From: Akkermansiaceae bacterium UBA6138
GTDB taxonomy: Bacteria > Verrucomicrobiota > Verrucomicrobiia > Verrucomicrobiales > DEV007
Length of the DNA stretch: 15,984 nucleotides
Assembly (NCBI GenBank): GCA_002422425.1
Contig: DIVG01000023.1
Span: 1 to 15,984 of the forward strand
Direction of reading: 5' to 3'
The notes under the pieces are model-generated. The model worked only from the letters and a program-made list of their open reading frames with translations, had not been told where the DNA came from and ran no database searches. Shown in pieces: positions 6,304 through 13,985 of the stretch (position 1 is its first letter; each line of letters opens with the position of its first letter). The translations under genes were made by a program, and so were the position numbers.

Positions 6304-6372
6304 GCGACCTGCGGATTCAGGTTGCGGATGGTCGCGCCTGCTTCACGGTTCTCCTCTCCCCAGCGCCCCGCG

Positions 6373-6960
6373 ATGACGACCGGCTTCCAATCTCTCTGCG
6401 TATTCTGTGGTTCCCAGTCTGGGGGGCACCCCGCCTACCTTGCATCGGCACGTGCGACGGGCCGCCTCCTCGCCGAACGGAGTGTCAGGCTCGTCTACGG
6501 GGGCGGCAGCGCCGGGATGATGGGGGCGGTTGCCGACGCCTGTCTCGAGGCGGGCGGCGAAGTCATCGGAGTCATCCCCGCCTTTCTGATGGACCTCGAG
6601 CTCGGTCACCGCGGCGTCACGAAACTGGAGGTTGTCGATACCATGCTGGAACGCAAAACCCGTATGGCCGAGCTCTCCGACGCCTTCATCACCCTGCCCG
6701 GAGGCATCGGCACGCTCGACGAGCTGTTTGAAATGCTCACCTGGATCCGTCTCGCCGTGCACACGAAACCGTGCGGTCTTCTCAACGTGGAAGGTTTTTA
6801 CGACGAGCTTATTTCCTTTTGCGGCAAAACCCAGGTCGAGGGCGGCTTCATCAGTGCCCGCGATGCCGCCAACCTCGTCGCCGACGAATCCATCGCCATC
6901 CTACTGGAAAAGCTTGAAGAAGCGGCCCGTCGCGGTCCAAGCTCCGTCTACCGTTCATGA
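6373..6960 (+). CDS. LOG-family nucleotide 5'-monophosphate phosphoribohydrolase
   Basis: A 195-aa Rossmann-fold protein of the LOG family (TIGR00730), known to hydrolyse the N-glycosidic bond of nucleoside or cytokinin 5'-monophosphates. The diagnostic motif PGGIGTLDE is at 109-117, with the preceding MLERKTRM at 91-98 and the glycine-rich GGGSAGMMG at 43-51. Length is normal for the family. The ATG at 6373 begins the standard N-terminus (SLCVFCGSQSG); in-frame TTG and ATG codons at 6322 and 6328 would add an uncharacteristic tail. It overlaps thyA by ATGA. Coupling to thyA and folA suggests a role in nucleotide salvage or clean-up rather than cytokinin signalling; that is inference. Confidence 0.9.
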   Translation: MTTGFQSLCVFCGSQSGGHPAYLASARATGRLLAERSVRLVYGGGSAGMMGAVADACLEAGGEVIGVIPAFLMDLELGHRGVTKLEVVDTMLERKTRMAELSDAFITLPGGIGTLDELFEMLTWIRLAVHTKPCGLLNVEGFYDELISFCGKTQVEGGFISARDAANLVADESIAILLEKLEEAARRGPSSVYRS

Positions 6961-7760
6961 AAGCGTATCACGATCTCCTCGAACACGTCCTCGCCCACGG
7001 CACCGAACGCGGTGACCGCACCGGCGTCGGGACCATCGGCGTCTTCGGGGCGCAGGCACGCTTTGATCTGCGTGAGTCATTTCCCTGTCTCACCACGAAA
7101 AAACTTCACCTGCGCTCCATCATTCACGAGCTGCTCTGGTTCCTCAAGGGCGAAACGAATATCCGGTATCTGAAAGAAAACGGCGTCAGCATCTGGGACG
7201 AATGGGCCGACGAAGAGGGCAACCTCGGTCCTGTTTACGGAAAGCAGTGGCGCTCGTGGTGCTCCGCAAAGTCGGGGGACACGATCGATCAGATCGCTCA
7301 GGTGGTGGAGTCGATTAAAAACAATCCGACGAGTCGCCGCCATATCGTGACCGCCTGGAACCCCTCGGCCGTGGAGGAAATGGCTCTGCCTCCCTGTCAT
7401 GCCCTCTTCCAGTTTTACGTTAACACCTCGACGAACGAGTTGAGTTGCCAGCTCTATCAGCGAAGCGCCGACCTTTTTCTGGGAGTCCCTTTTAACATCG
7501 CCTCCTACGCCCTCCTCACTCTGATGATGGCACAGGTCTGCGGTCTGAAGCCCGGGGAATTTGTCCATACCTTCGGCGATCTTCATCTCTATCAAAACCA
7601 CCTTGAGCAGGCCCGCCTCCAGCTTACCCGAGAGCCGCGTCCCCTTCCGGTGATGAAGCTGAATCCGGCGATCAAGGCGATAGACGGATTTTCTTTCGAC
7701 GATTTTGAACTGGTCGGCTACGACCCTCACCCCGCGATCAAGGCCCCCATCGCCGTATGA
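6957..7760 (+). CDS. thyA: Thymidylate synthase
   Basis: Converts dUMP to dTMP using 5,10-methylenetetrahydrofolate, giving dihydrofolate. The protein is 267 aa, close to E. coli ThyA. The catalytic cysteine is Cys147 in LPPCHALFQFYV. Other conserved segments are the dUMP phosphate-binding RTGVGT (21-26), WDEWADEEGNLGPVYGKQWR (80-99), the arginine pair in TSRRHI (125-130), QRSADLFLGVPFNIASYALL, and the C-terminal HPAIKAPIAV. All are intact, so it should be active. The start overlaps the LOG stop (ATGA) and the stop overlaps the folA start (ATGA), so the product dihydrofolate is recycled by the very next gene. Confidence 0.98.
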   Translation: MKAYHDLLEHVLAHGTERGDRTGVGTIGVFGAQARFDLRESFPCLTTKKLHLRSIIHELLWFLKGETNIRYLKENGVSIWDEWADEEGNLGPVYGKQWRSWCSAKSGDTIDQIAQVVESIKNNPTSRRHIVTAWNPSAVEEMALPPCHALFQFYVNTSTNELSCQLYQRSADLFLGVPFNIASYALLTLMMAQVCGLKPGEFVHTFGDLHLYQNHLEQARLQLTREPRPLPVMKLNPAIKAIDGFSFDDFELVGYDPHPAIKAPIAV

Positions 7761-8230
7761 GCCGTCCGCGTCTCAAAGCAGTCGTCGCGATGGCCTCGAA
7801 TCGCGTCATCGGGAAAGACGGCGACCTCCCCTGGCGCTTGCCCGAGGACCTGAGGTGGTTTAAAAAAGTGACCCTCGGTTTTCCCATTGTGATGGGAAGG
7901 AAAACGATGGAGTCCCTCGGCCGCCCCCTCCCGAAACGGCGGAATATTGTCATTTCAAGGAATCTTGAGAACGTCTCGGAAGGCTTCGAACTCGCACGCA
8001 GTTGCGTAGATGCCGTCGCCCTTCTCGCCGGGGAGGAACAAGCCTCCATCATCGGCGGGGCCCAGATCTACGGAGAGATGATCCCCCTCTGCGATGAGGT
8101 GTTGCTCAGCTATGTCCACCATCCCTACGAAGGCGACACGGTCCTGCCCGAGTTCGAGAATGAATTCGAGATGGTGGAAGTGATCTATCGGGACGACGAC
8201 TTCGAGCTGCGGCGTTATGTGAGACGGTAA
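7757..8230 (+). CDS. folA: Dihydrofolate reductase
   Basis: Reduces the dihydrofolate produced by ThyA to tetrahydrofolate with NADPH. The protein is 157 aa, typical length. Visible motifs are the N-terminal strand and Met20-type loop (VVAMASNRVIGKDGDLPW, 9-26), the catalytic acid Asp31 in LPEDLRWFK, the NADPH-binding GRKTMESLG (47-55) and IIGGAQIY (98-105). The start overlaps the thyA TGA as ATGA. It is the last gene of the plus-strand group; the next gene converges on it with only 58 bases between them and no clear terminator hairpin with a T-run. Confidence 0.97.
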   Translation: MSRPRLKAVVAMASNRVIGKDGDLPWRLPEDLRWFKKVTLGFPIVMGRKTMESLGRPLPKRRNIVISRNLENVSEGFELARSCVDAVALLAGEEQASIIGGAQIYGEMIPLCDEVLLSYVHHPYEGDTVLPEFENEFEMVEVIYRDDDFELRRYVRR

Positions 8231-8288
8231 GGGCGGCGGGAGGCGAAACGAGAGGGACGCGTGAGCTTGTTTTCCCCTCACGATGAAC

Positions 8289-10700
8289 TCACCCGCCCAA
8301 ACTCTGCACGAGCTGCTGCAAGTGCGGATTCCCCGGTTCGATCTTCAGAGCTTCCCTCGCGTATTTTAACGCCAGATCCGTTTTGCCGGCGTCGCGGCAG
8401 ACGGTGGCGAGTCCGGTCAGATATTCGAGATGATAGGGCGCGAGCTGATGCGCTTTTTCCAGATACGGTAGCGCCTCGGGGAATCGACCCAGCGAGTTCA
8501 GGGCGACGCCATAAAAATACTGCGTCTGCGGGTTATTGGGAAGTAACTCCGTCGCGATCCTGAGCTCGGCAACCCCTTCATCGTAGCGTTTTTGCCGGAT
8601 GAGGAACCGGGCGAGCGAGTCGTGTGAAATCCCGCGATCGGCATCGGTCATGGCACTGGTGACGGCCTGGCGGAACTCGCTCTCGGCCTCGGCCGGCCGA
8701 TTGAGATCATCGAGCATCTCCGCGAAATTCAAGCGCACCGGCACGAACTCGGGCTCGACCTTTTGCCCGAGCCGGTAAGCAGCCTCGGCTTTCGCAATAT
8801 CCCCGAGATCCGTGTAAAAGGCGGCCAGCATCATGTGGCCGGCGGCGCGCTCGGCGATGGCGTTTTGCTTTTTCACGAACTCCTCCGCCGCTTTCGTAAA
8901 GGATGTCTTCTGCGCCTCGCTGAAGCCACCGTGCGCTGCTGCGAGAACACGGGCCGCCTCGGCGCGGACGGCGCGGGATTCATCATCCAGCATTCCCCCC
9001 GCGAGGGCGAGCCGCTGATCGGCCGGGTAGGGCAGCAGAGCAAGGACCGCCTCGACCCGCACGGACGGATCCGGGTCGGTAAGACGTCCGGCGATGGCGC
9101 GTGTCATCACAGGAGTGGGAGCCTTTTCCCCCAGCGTCTCGACTGCGGCCGCCCGCACGAGCCCGGGGCGCTCGAGATCACCGGCGAGGGCGATCAGCTT
9201 GTCGAGCGACCCCGGCTGATTGCGACGGGCCGCCGCGAGGATCTCGCCGTAATGGGCATTGCGCGGCCCGCCGCCCCACCACTGCTTGAAAAAGTCGGCC
9301 GCCCATTCCTGCGTCTGATCAGTGTGGCATTTCGTGCAGGCGTCGGGTCCGCCGATCGCGAGGGCAAGGTCCGGGCGCGGGCTCCGGATGCTGTGATCTC
9401 GTCGCGCATCCACGCCCATGTAGGTCTCGGTCGGCATGTGACACTCGACACAGCTCGCCCCGGTGCTGCCGACAGGATGAAAATGATGCGCCGGCGTGTC
9501 GTAGGGATCGGCCTGGTGACAGCGCACACAGAGAGCGTTGCCCGGAGCGACGAGTTTCATTGAATGCGGGTTGTGGCAGTCGCTGCATCGCACCCCGGCG
9601 TGATGCATCTTGCTCTGCACGAAGGACCCGTAAACGTAGACTTCCTCCTTGATCTGCCCGTCGTGATGATAGAGGCGCTCGCTCAGAATCGAGGGCACGT
9701 GAGTGTCGTGATAGGGTTGCCCCTGCTCCAGTTTCTTGTCGAGGAGAGTGCGGTGCGAATGGCAGGGGGCGCAGGTCTCGAGCTGGACATTGGATTGCAG
9801 CGGCACGGTGCGCTTCGGCTGATTCGTGTCCGGATCGATCGCCCAGGGGAACTCCGTGTCCGATTCGCCGGGCTCTTTCAGGGTGACGATGAGCCCCTTC
9901 GACTTCACATACTCCTTCAGCGCGGCAAAATCCGCCGCCGCCACCGCGTCGCCGGGATTCGCTTCGGTCTTCGCCTTCGCATGGGCCCACTTCACGTGCT
10001 CGGACCCCGGGCCGTGGCAGGCCTCGCAGCTCACGTTCATCTCGGACCAGGTCGTGTGATACGAGAGCGTCCCCGCATCGAAGCCCTTGTCGAGATTCGT
10101 CGAGTGGCAGTCAGCGCACATGTAGTTCCAGTTAAAATAGCGCCTCGTCCAGTGGAGGATGTCATCGGGCGGGACCGGTTCGTCGGGGTAGAGATGATAC
10201 CAGCGCTGCCCGCCCTCCGCCGCCGGACGCGTGTCCCAGCAGACTTGCAGCGCCTGATAGCGACCATCGGGAAAGGGAATGAGATACTGCTGGAGCGGGT
10301 CGTGCCCGAAGGTGTATTCCACCTTCATGTCCCTGCGCTCGCCCGTCTCGTCGGGCGCGTTGACCCAGTATTCCTCCCCCTTGCGGAAAAAGCGGAAGAC
10401 CTGGCCGAAGTGATCGAACTCCGCGTTGTCGAAGTCACCCAGGACAAACTCCTCCGTCGCCGGATTCATCGCCTTGTGGTGATCGCTCTGGAGCCACTCG
10501 CCATACTGATCCTGATGGCACGACTTGCAGCTCTCGAGCCCCGCGAAGGTCGCCTGCGGGTTCGGATGATAGGGCGAATACGAGGTCGTCGCGGCGGAGT
10601 CGTCCTTTTCCTTCGGTCCGCAGGAGGGGAGGAGGAGAATCCACAGGGCCGGGACGAAAATGACGGCTCTTCGCAAATGGTGATTATAGTCAAATGTCAT
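8289..10700 (-). CDS. Octaheme cytochrome c lipoprotein with HEAT and TPR repeats
   Basis: An 803-aa secreted or outer-membrane-facing electron-transfer protein. The N-terminus has a signal peptide ending LLLPSC, with Cys27 as likely lipidation site. Eight CxxCH heme-binding motifs start at residues 58, 195, 225, 310, 372, 391, 417 and 455, resembling cytochrome c554/paired-CXXCH families. Extra histidines (for example HFH at 406-408) could serve as distal ligands. After the heme domain come HEAT-like repeats (about 500-590: AAAVETLGEKAP, DPSVRVEAVLALL) and several TPRs (about 620-800: EALPYLEKAHQLAPYH, ALKYAREALKIEPGNP). The ATG overlaps the stop of the PIN-domain gene (ATGA), so expression may depend on the toxin transcript unless there is an internal promoter. 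The substrate is unknown; nitrogen- or sulfur-compound redox chemistry is possible. Confidence 0.9.
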   Translation of the reverse strand: MTFDYNHHLRRAVIFVPALWILLLPSCGPKEKDDSAATTSYSPYHPNPQATFAGLESCKSCHQDQYGEWLQSDHHKAMNPATEEFVLGDFDNAEFDHFGQVFRFFRKGEEYWVNAPDETGERRDMKVEYTFGHDPLQQYLIPFPDGRYQALQVCWDTRPAAEGGQRWYHLYPDEPVPPDDILHWTRRYFNWNYMCADCHSTNLDKGFDAGTLSYHTTWSEMNVSCEACHGPGSEHVKWAHAKAKTEANPGDAVAAADFAALKEYVKSKGLIVTLKEPGESDTEFPWAIDPDTNQPKRTVPLQSNVQLETCAPCHSHRTLLDKKLEQGQPYHDTHVPSILSERLYHHDGQIKEEVYVYGSFVQSKMHHAGVRCSDCHNPHSMKLVAPGNALCVRCHQADPYDTPAHHFHPVGSTGASCVECHMPTETYMGVDARRDHSIRSPRPDLALAIGGPDACTKCHTDQTQEWAADFFKQWWGGGPRNAHYGEILAAARRNQPGSLDKLIALAGDLERPGLVRAAAVETLGEKAPTPVMTRAIAGRLTDPDPSVRVEAVLALLPYPADQRLALAGGMLDDESRAVRAEAARVLAAAHGGFSEAQKTSFTKAAEEFVKKQNAIAERAAGHMMLAAFYTDLGDIAKAEAAYRLGQKVEPEFVPVRLNFAEMLDDLNRPAEAESEFRQAVTSAMTDADRGISHDSLARFLIRQKRYDEGVAELRIATELLPNNPQTQYFYGVALNSLGRFPEALPYLEKAHQLAPYHLEYLTGLATVCRDAGKTDLALKYAREALKIEPGNPHLQQLVQSLGG

Positions 10701-11134
10701 TCCTCGTTTTCCCCGATCACATGATAGGCGGCAGCTCCTCCGGGGAGTATGGCGGGATCGATGCGCCGATCAAACAAGGCCAAGCGTCCCCCATGATCAA
10801 TCGCAAGAGCGAGGAGATAAAAATCCGTGAGGTGCTTCGATGCGGGGAGCATTGGGAAATGAGACGGCTCGCAGGGGGGCAGTGAGGCGGACCAGAACTG
10901 GTGACCCGCGGCGGCACGATATTCCCGCAACAGGACCCTCGCCTCTCCGGGATTACCCGGACCGCCGGGATAATTGGGGTGCCCGAAGAGGCGCAGGACC
11001 CCGTTCTTCACCATGGCGCAGGTCGCCCAACCTTCTTTGCGTGCCTTTTGGAAAAAGACATTGGCCTCATGATGATGAACGTGCTGCTCATCAGCCAGAG
11101 CGATCAGGACATTGGTCTCGAGGAGTCGCGCCAT
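10697..11134 (-). CDS. vapC: PIN-domain toxin, VapC family
   Basis: A 145-aa PIN-domain protein, in most relatives a Mg-dependent ribonuclease acting as the toxin of a VapBC pair. It starts MARLLETNVLIAL; the family normally has Asp where Glu6 stands. Later acidic residues are in place: Asp104 in LTDFYLLALA and Asp122 in LALFDRR. The middle motif reads GWATCAMVKNGVLRL (35-49), as in the NG-type VapC subgroup. It starts 12 bases after the antitoxin stop and overlaps the cytochrome start by ATGA. The Asp-to-Glu change may lower or alter activity but keeps the charge. The PIN fold is confident; toxicity is inferred. Confidence 0.85.
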   Translation of the reverse strand: MARLLETNVLIALADEQHVHHHEANVFFQKARKEGWATCAMVKNGVLRLFGHPNYPGGPGNPGEARVLLREYRAAAGHQFWSASLPPCEPSHFPMLPASKHLTDFYLLALAIDHGGRLALFDRRIDPAILPGGAAAYHVIGENEE

Positions 11135-11146
11135 CTCGTTGGCTGA

Positions 11147-11416
11147 CTAGTGCAGGCCGTCCTCCTCGGTGTCCTCCAACAACCGGTGAAACATATCACT
11201 GATGATCAGCTCCTGAACAGGTCTCTTTTTCAACCTCGGAAGACCGAATTCGCTGATCTCGTAGCGACTGTCCGGCGGGAAAACCAGCGGTTTCTCAAGA
11301 CCGATCTCGCGACGGCGGGAACGGGTCACCGTTTCCTTAAAGGTTGCCCGCCGTCGGGCCGCCACTTGCTTTGCCGCAATCAGCAGGTCGTCGGGCAGGT
11401 CCAGCGTCGTCTTCAT
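11147..11416 (-). CDS. vapB: Antitoxin, VapB-like ribbon-helix-helix
   Basis: An 89-aa protein with an N-terminal ribbon-helix-helix: MKTTLDLPDDLLIAAKQVA then RRRATFKETV (residues 1-30), the form seen in VapB antitoxins that dimerise and bind their own promoter. The acidic/hydrophobic C-terminal half (about 45-89, ending DTEEDGLH) would cover the toxin active site. The start at 11416 is chosen because it gives the standard family N-terminus; an upstream in-frame ATG at 11521 would add 35 uncharacteristic residues. It lies directly upstream of the PIN toxin gene, the usual order. Autoregulation of the operon is expected from the family. Confidence 0.85.
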   Translation of the reverse strand: MKTTLDLPDDLLIAAKQVAARRRATFKETVTRSRRREIGLEKPLVFPPDSRYEISEFGLPRLKKRPVQELIISDMFHRLLEDTEEDGLH

Positions 11417-11571
11417 AGCAAGGTAAGGGTATTGCAATGTGGGTGGCGAGCAAGGTCTAAATCGGCTTGCGACAATTGAACCCCCCTTTGAAGGCGCGGG
11501 CCCGTCCGGAATCGTTTTCATGCAGGGGAAACCACTACCCGGATCAGGAGCGCGATCTGCGTGCGCGTCAC

Positions 11572-11588
11572 GATGTGAAAGTTACATC
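11572..11588. promoter_or_regulatory. Inverted repeat between antitoxin and methyltransferase genes
   Basis: GATGT (11572-11576) and ACATC (11584-11588) form a five-base inverted repeat with a seven-base spacer in the 252-bp divergent region 11417-11668. It could be an operator for the ribbon-helix-helix antitoxin or another regulator, but it is about 155 bases from the antitoxin start and 80 from the methyltransferase start. No firm promoter hexamers are seen in this region. Confidence 0.2.
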
Positions 11589-11668
11589 ACCTGATTCTAC
11601 GGTCAATTCCACAGTCCCGACGCAACCTTCTTGAATGCGCGGGCAAACCCTGTTTACTCGCGGGAGCC

Positions 11669-12706
11669 ATGCCCGATCTCCGCACTTTACTTGACCGGAC
11701 CTTCGCCCGATGCGGCGGCGAAATGTCGTTCGAGGGCTTCATGGCGATGGCGCTCTACGATCCGGAAATCGGCTATTATACCACCGGGATAAGCGACGTG
11801 GGCGGACGCGCCGGCGACTTTGCGACCTCGGCGAGTTTATCCGGCGCTCTGGGAAAAGCGATCGCGGGATGGGTCGGATCGGAAATGCGCCCGTTCCTCG
11901 CCGAAGGCGGTCCGGTTCATCTCATCGAAGTCGGCGGCGGCAATGGCGCTCTCGCCGCGACCGTCCTGAAATCGCTCGGTTGGTGGCAGCGGCGACGGGT
12001 GCGCTACCACCTCGTCGAGATCTCGCCCCGGCTGCAGGAAAAACAACGCGAAGCGCTCGCCCGCTACGACCTCACCTGGCACGTTGAGATTAACTCTGCC
12101 CTTCACGCGACGGAGGGACGCGCCCTGATTTTTTCCAACGAACTCGTCGATGCCTTTCCCGCCAAATGGCTGCGCTGGAATGCCGCAGCGGACGCATGGG
12201 AGGAGATTTTCGTGAGCTACGACGCCGCCACCGGATTAAAAGAGATCTTTCGCCCCTGCCCGCCCGGCCTCGATCCGGAGACCTATTCCGCCCTCGCCCT
12301 GCCGAACCGCCCCGACGGTCAGCGCATCGAGATTCTGCCTGCCTATCGAGACTGGATACATAACCTGTCCCTCCACTGGAAGACCGGGGCAATGCTGACG
12401 ATCGACTACGGCAGCCCCGACGCGGGCACCGTCTATCACCGCCGCCCCGCCGGCACGATGCGGGCCTATTATCGGCATCAGCGCCTTGAGGGAGGCGGCA
12501 TTTACTCCCGCATCGGCCGACAGGATCTTACCGCCGACGTGACTTTTGCCGATCTGGTTCAGTGGGGAGGTTCCCTCGGCTGGGAGATGGGGGGATTATC
12601 GACGCAACGGGAGTTTTTGCAGCGCTTCGGTCAGGGGACCAGCCCTCCGGCAGGCGGCCCTGCAGGAGACGCGTTTCAGGTGCTGGTTCAGAGGAGGCCG
12701 GCTTGA
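11669..12706 (+). CDS. SAM-dependent methyltransferase, MidA (DUF185) family
   Basis: A 345-aa class I methyltransferase of the MidA/NDUFAF7 family; the mitochondrial member methylates an arginine in a respiratory complex I subunit, but bacterial substrates are largely unknown. Signature segments are MALYDPEIGYYT (27-38), the SAM-binding VGGGNGAL (88-95) with the acidic residue Glu117 at the next strand, the family-specific SNELVDAFP (156-164), DYG (246-248), GTMRAYYRHQ (262-271) and DLTADVTF (286-293). All are intact and the length is normal. The start at 11669 has GGGAG just upstream, at a tight spacing. No complex I gene is in the window, so the target cannot be inferred from context. Confidence 0.93.
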   Translation: MPDLRTLLDRTFARCGGEMSFEGFMAMALYDPEIGYYTTGISDVGGRAGDFATSASLSGALGKAIAGWVGSEMRPFLAEGGPVHLIEVGGGNGALAATVLKSLGWWQRRRVRYHLVEISPRLQEKQREALARYDLTWHVEINSALHATEGRALIFSNELVDAFPAKWLRWNAAADAWEEIFVSYDAATGLKEIFRPCPPGLDPETYSALALPNRPDGQRIEILPAYRDWIHNLSLHWKTGAMLTIDYGSPDAGTVYHRRPAGTMRAYYRHQRLEGGGIYSRIGRQDLTADVTFADLVQWGGSLGWEMGGLSTQREFLQRFGQGTSPPAGGPAGDAFQVLVQRRPA

Positions 12707-12854
12707 GGCGGGCTCAGTCATCCGGCGGCACCCCTCATTTTCAAAAAAATTCCTTTCCGGGCCCGCGATTGTCCTACCCCCGGTGTTAAGGTGGAAGCTC
12801 TCACTGACAAATCTTTTGCTTAGCCGCCCTCTCCCGCTACTTTCTAAACAGCCC

Positions 12855-13985
12855 ATGATCCGTCTTTTTCACACTGCCGACCTCCATCTCGGGCTTAAAT
12901 TCACCCGTGGCGGCTATTCGCCCGCCCTGCAAAAGCAACTCGTCGATCAAAGGCTCGAGACGCTGCGATCCATGGTCGATCTGGCTAATGCCCGCGAGTG
13001 CGGCGTTTTTGTCATCGCCGGTGATCTCTTCGATACTCCGCGCGTCGCGAAGGGCCTCGTCCGCGAGACGGCGGAGATTTTGACCCGCTTCGAAGGGATC
13101 GTCGTCGTCCTGCCGGGCAATCACGACTACGTGCAGGAGGACGATCCGCTCTGGCCTCCCTTCATCGACGCCCTTGGCGAAGGGCACCATCTTCTCTCTC
13201 GCGAGACGCCTTGCGATCTCCGCGAGCAGGGCGTGCCGCTGGTGCTTTTTCCCGGCGTCTGCGGCTCCCGACATTCCAAGGAAAATGCCGTCGGCTGGGT
13301 CACGGCGGCGCTCGCCTCGCTCGACCTGCCCGATGAGGTTCGTCGGGTCGGGGTCGCGCACGGCAGTCTCGAAGGACTCTCGCCCGACTTCAGCGGCGAC
13401 TACTTCCCCATGACAAGAAAAGAGCTCGAGTCCCCGGGCATGGATGTCTGGCTGCTCGGACACACGCACGTGAGACATCCCGACCGCGATGCCTTCACGG
13501 GCGAACGCGTCCTTTTCCCGGCCACTCCCGAGCCCGACGGATTTGACTGTCGTCATGCCGGACATGCCTGGATCGTCGAGATTTCGGAAAAAGGCGAGGT
13601 CTCCGGCGAGTCGGTCCGGACGGGTCGCTTCCGCTTCCGCACCGTGGCGAAAATGGTCACGGGCGAGCCCGATCTCGCGGCGCTGCAATCCGAATTTACA
13701 ACCTATTCTTCCGAAACCGATCTCGTGAAGGTCGCTCTCTCGGGCCGGCTTCCCGGTGATCTCTACGACACCCGCGGCGAGTGGCTGGAAGCGCTCCGCA
13801 AAAATGCGCTCTATCTCGAAGACGATCTCACCGGACTCATCAAAGAGATCCGAGCCGCCGACATTGAGCGCGAGTTCACGCAGGGGTCATTTCCCTTTCG
13901 CCTCCTGTCCGGACTCGCCGGAGAGGACGGTGACCCTGAATCGCTCCAGATCGCCTGGGACCTCGTGAAGGAGGCAAAAGCATGA
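12855..13985 (+). CDS. SbcD/YhaO-like DNA-repair metallophosphoesterase
   Basis: A 376-aa calcineurin-type phosphoesterase of the Mre11/SbcD/YhaO group, the nuclease partner of an SbcC/Rad50-type ATPase in DNA end processing. All metal-binding motifs are present: DLH (9-11), GDLFD (56-60), GNHD (88-91), the later His in VAHGSLEG (167-174) and GHTH (202-205). A C-terminal domain (about 265-376) rich in charged helices matches the capping/ATPase-interaction region of the family. The ATG at 12855 starts exactly at the conserved MIRLFHTADLHLG; a longer in-frame start at 12546 lies inside the preceding gene and is unlikely. Its stop overlaps the start of the ATPase gene (ATGA). The 148-bp gap upstream has no promoter I can assign. 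Confidence 0.92.
   Translation: MIRLFHTADLHLGLKFTRGGYSPALQKQLVDQRLETLRSMVDLANARECGVFVIAGDLFDTPRVAKGLVRETAEILTRFEGIVVVLPGNHDYVQEDDPLWPPFIDALGEGHHLLSRETPCDLREQGVPLVLFPGVCGSRHSKENAVGWVTAALASLDLPDEVRRVGVAHGSLEGLSPDFSGDYFPMTRKELESPGMDVWLLGHTHVRHPDRDAFTGERVLFPATPEPDGFDCRHAGHAWIVEISEKGEVSGESVRTGRFRFRTVAKMVTGEPDLAALQSEFTTYSSETDLVKVALSGRLPGDLYDTRGEWLEALRKNALYLEDDLTGLIKEIRAADIEREFTQGSFPFRLLSGLAGEDGDPESLQIAWDLVKEAKA

Noticed and set aside
8231..8288. Bidirectional terminator between folA and the cytochrome gene
   Set aside because: Only short GTGAG/CTCAC pairing and no T-run on either side; not strong enough to call.
9564..10724. 386-aa plus-strand frame opposite the cytochrome gene
   Set aside because: The minus strand encodes eight CxxCH motifs and a lipoprotein signal; the plus frame is an antisense shadow.
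12837..13688. 283-aa minus-strand frame
   Set aside because: Antisense to the metallophosphoesterase, whose catalytic motifs are all intact.
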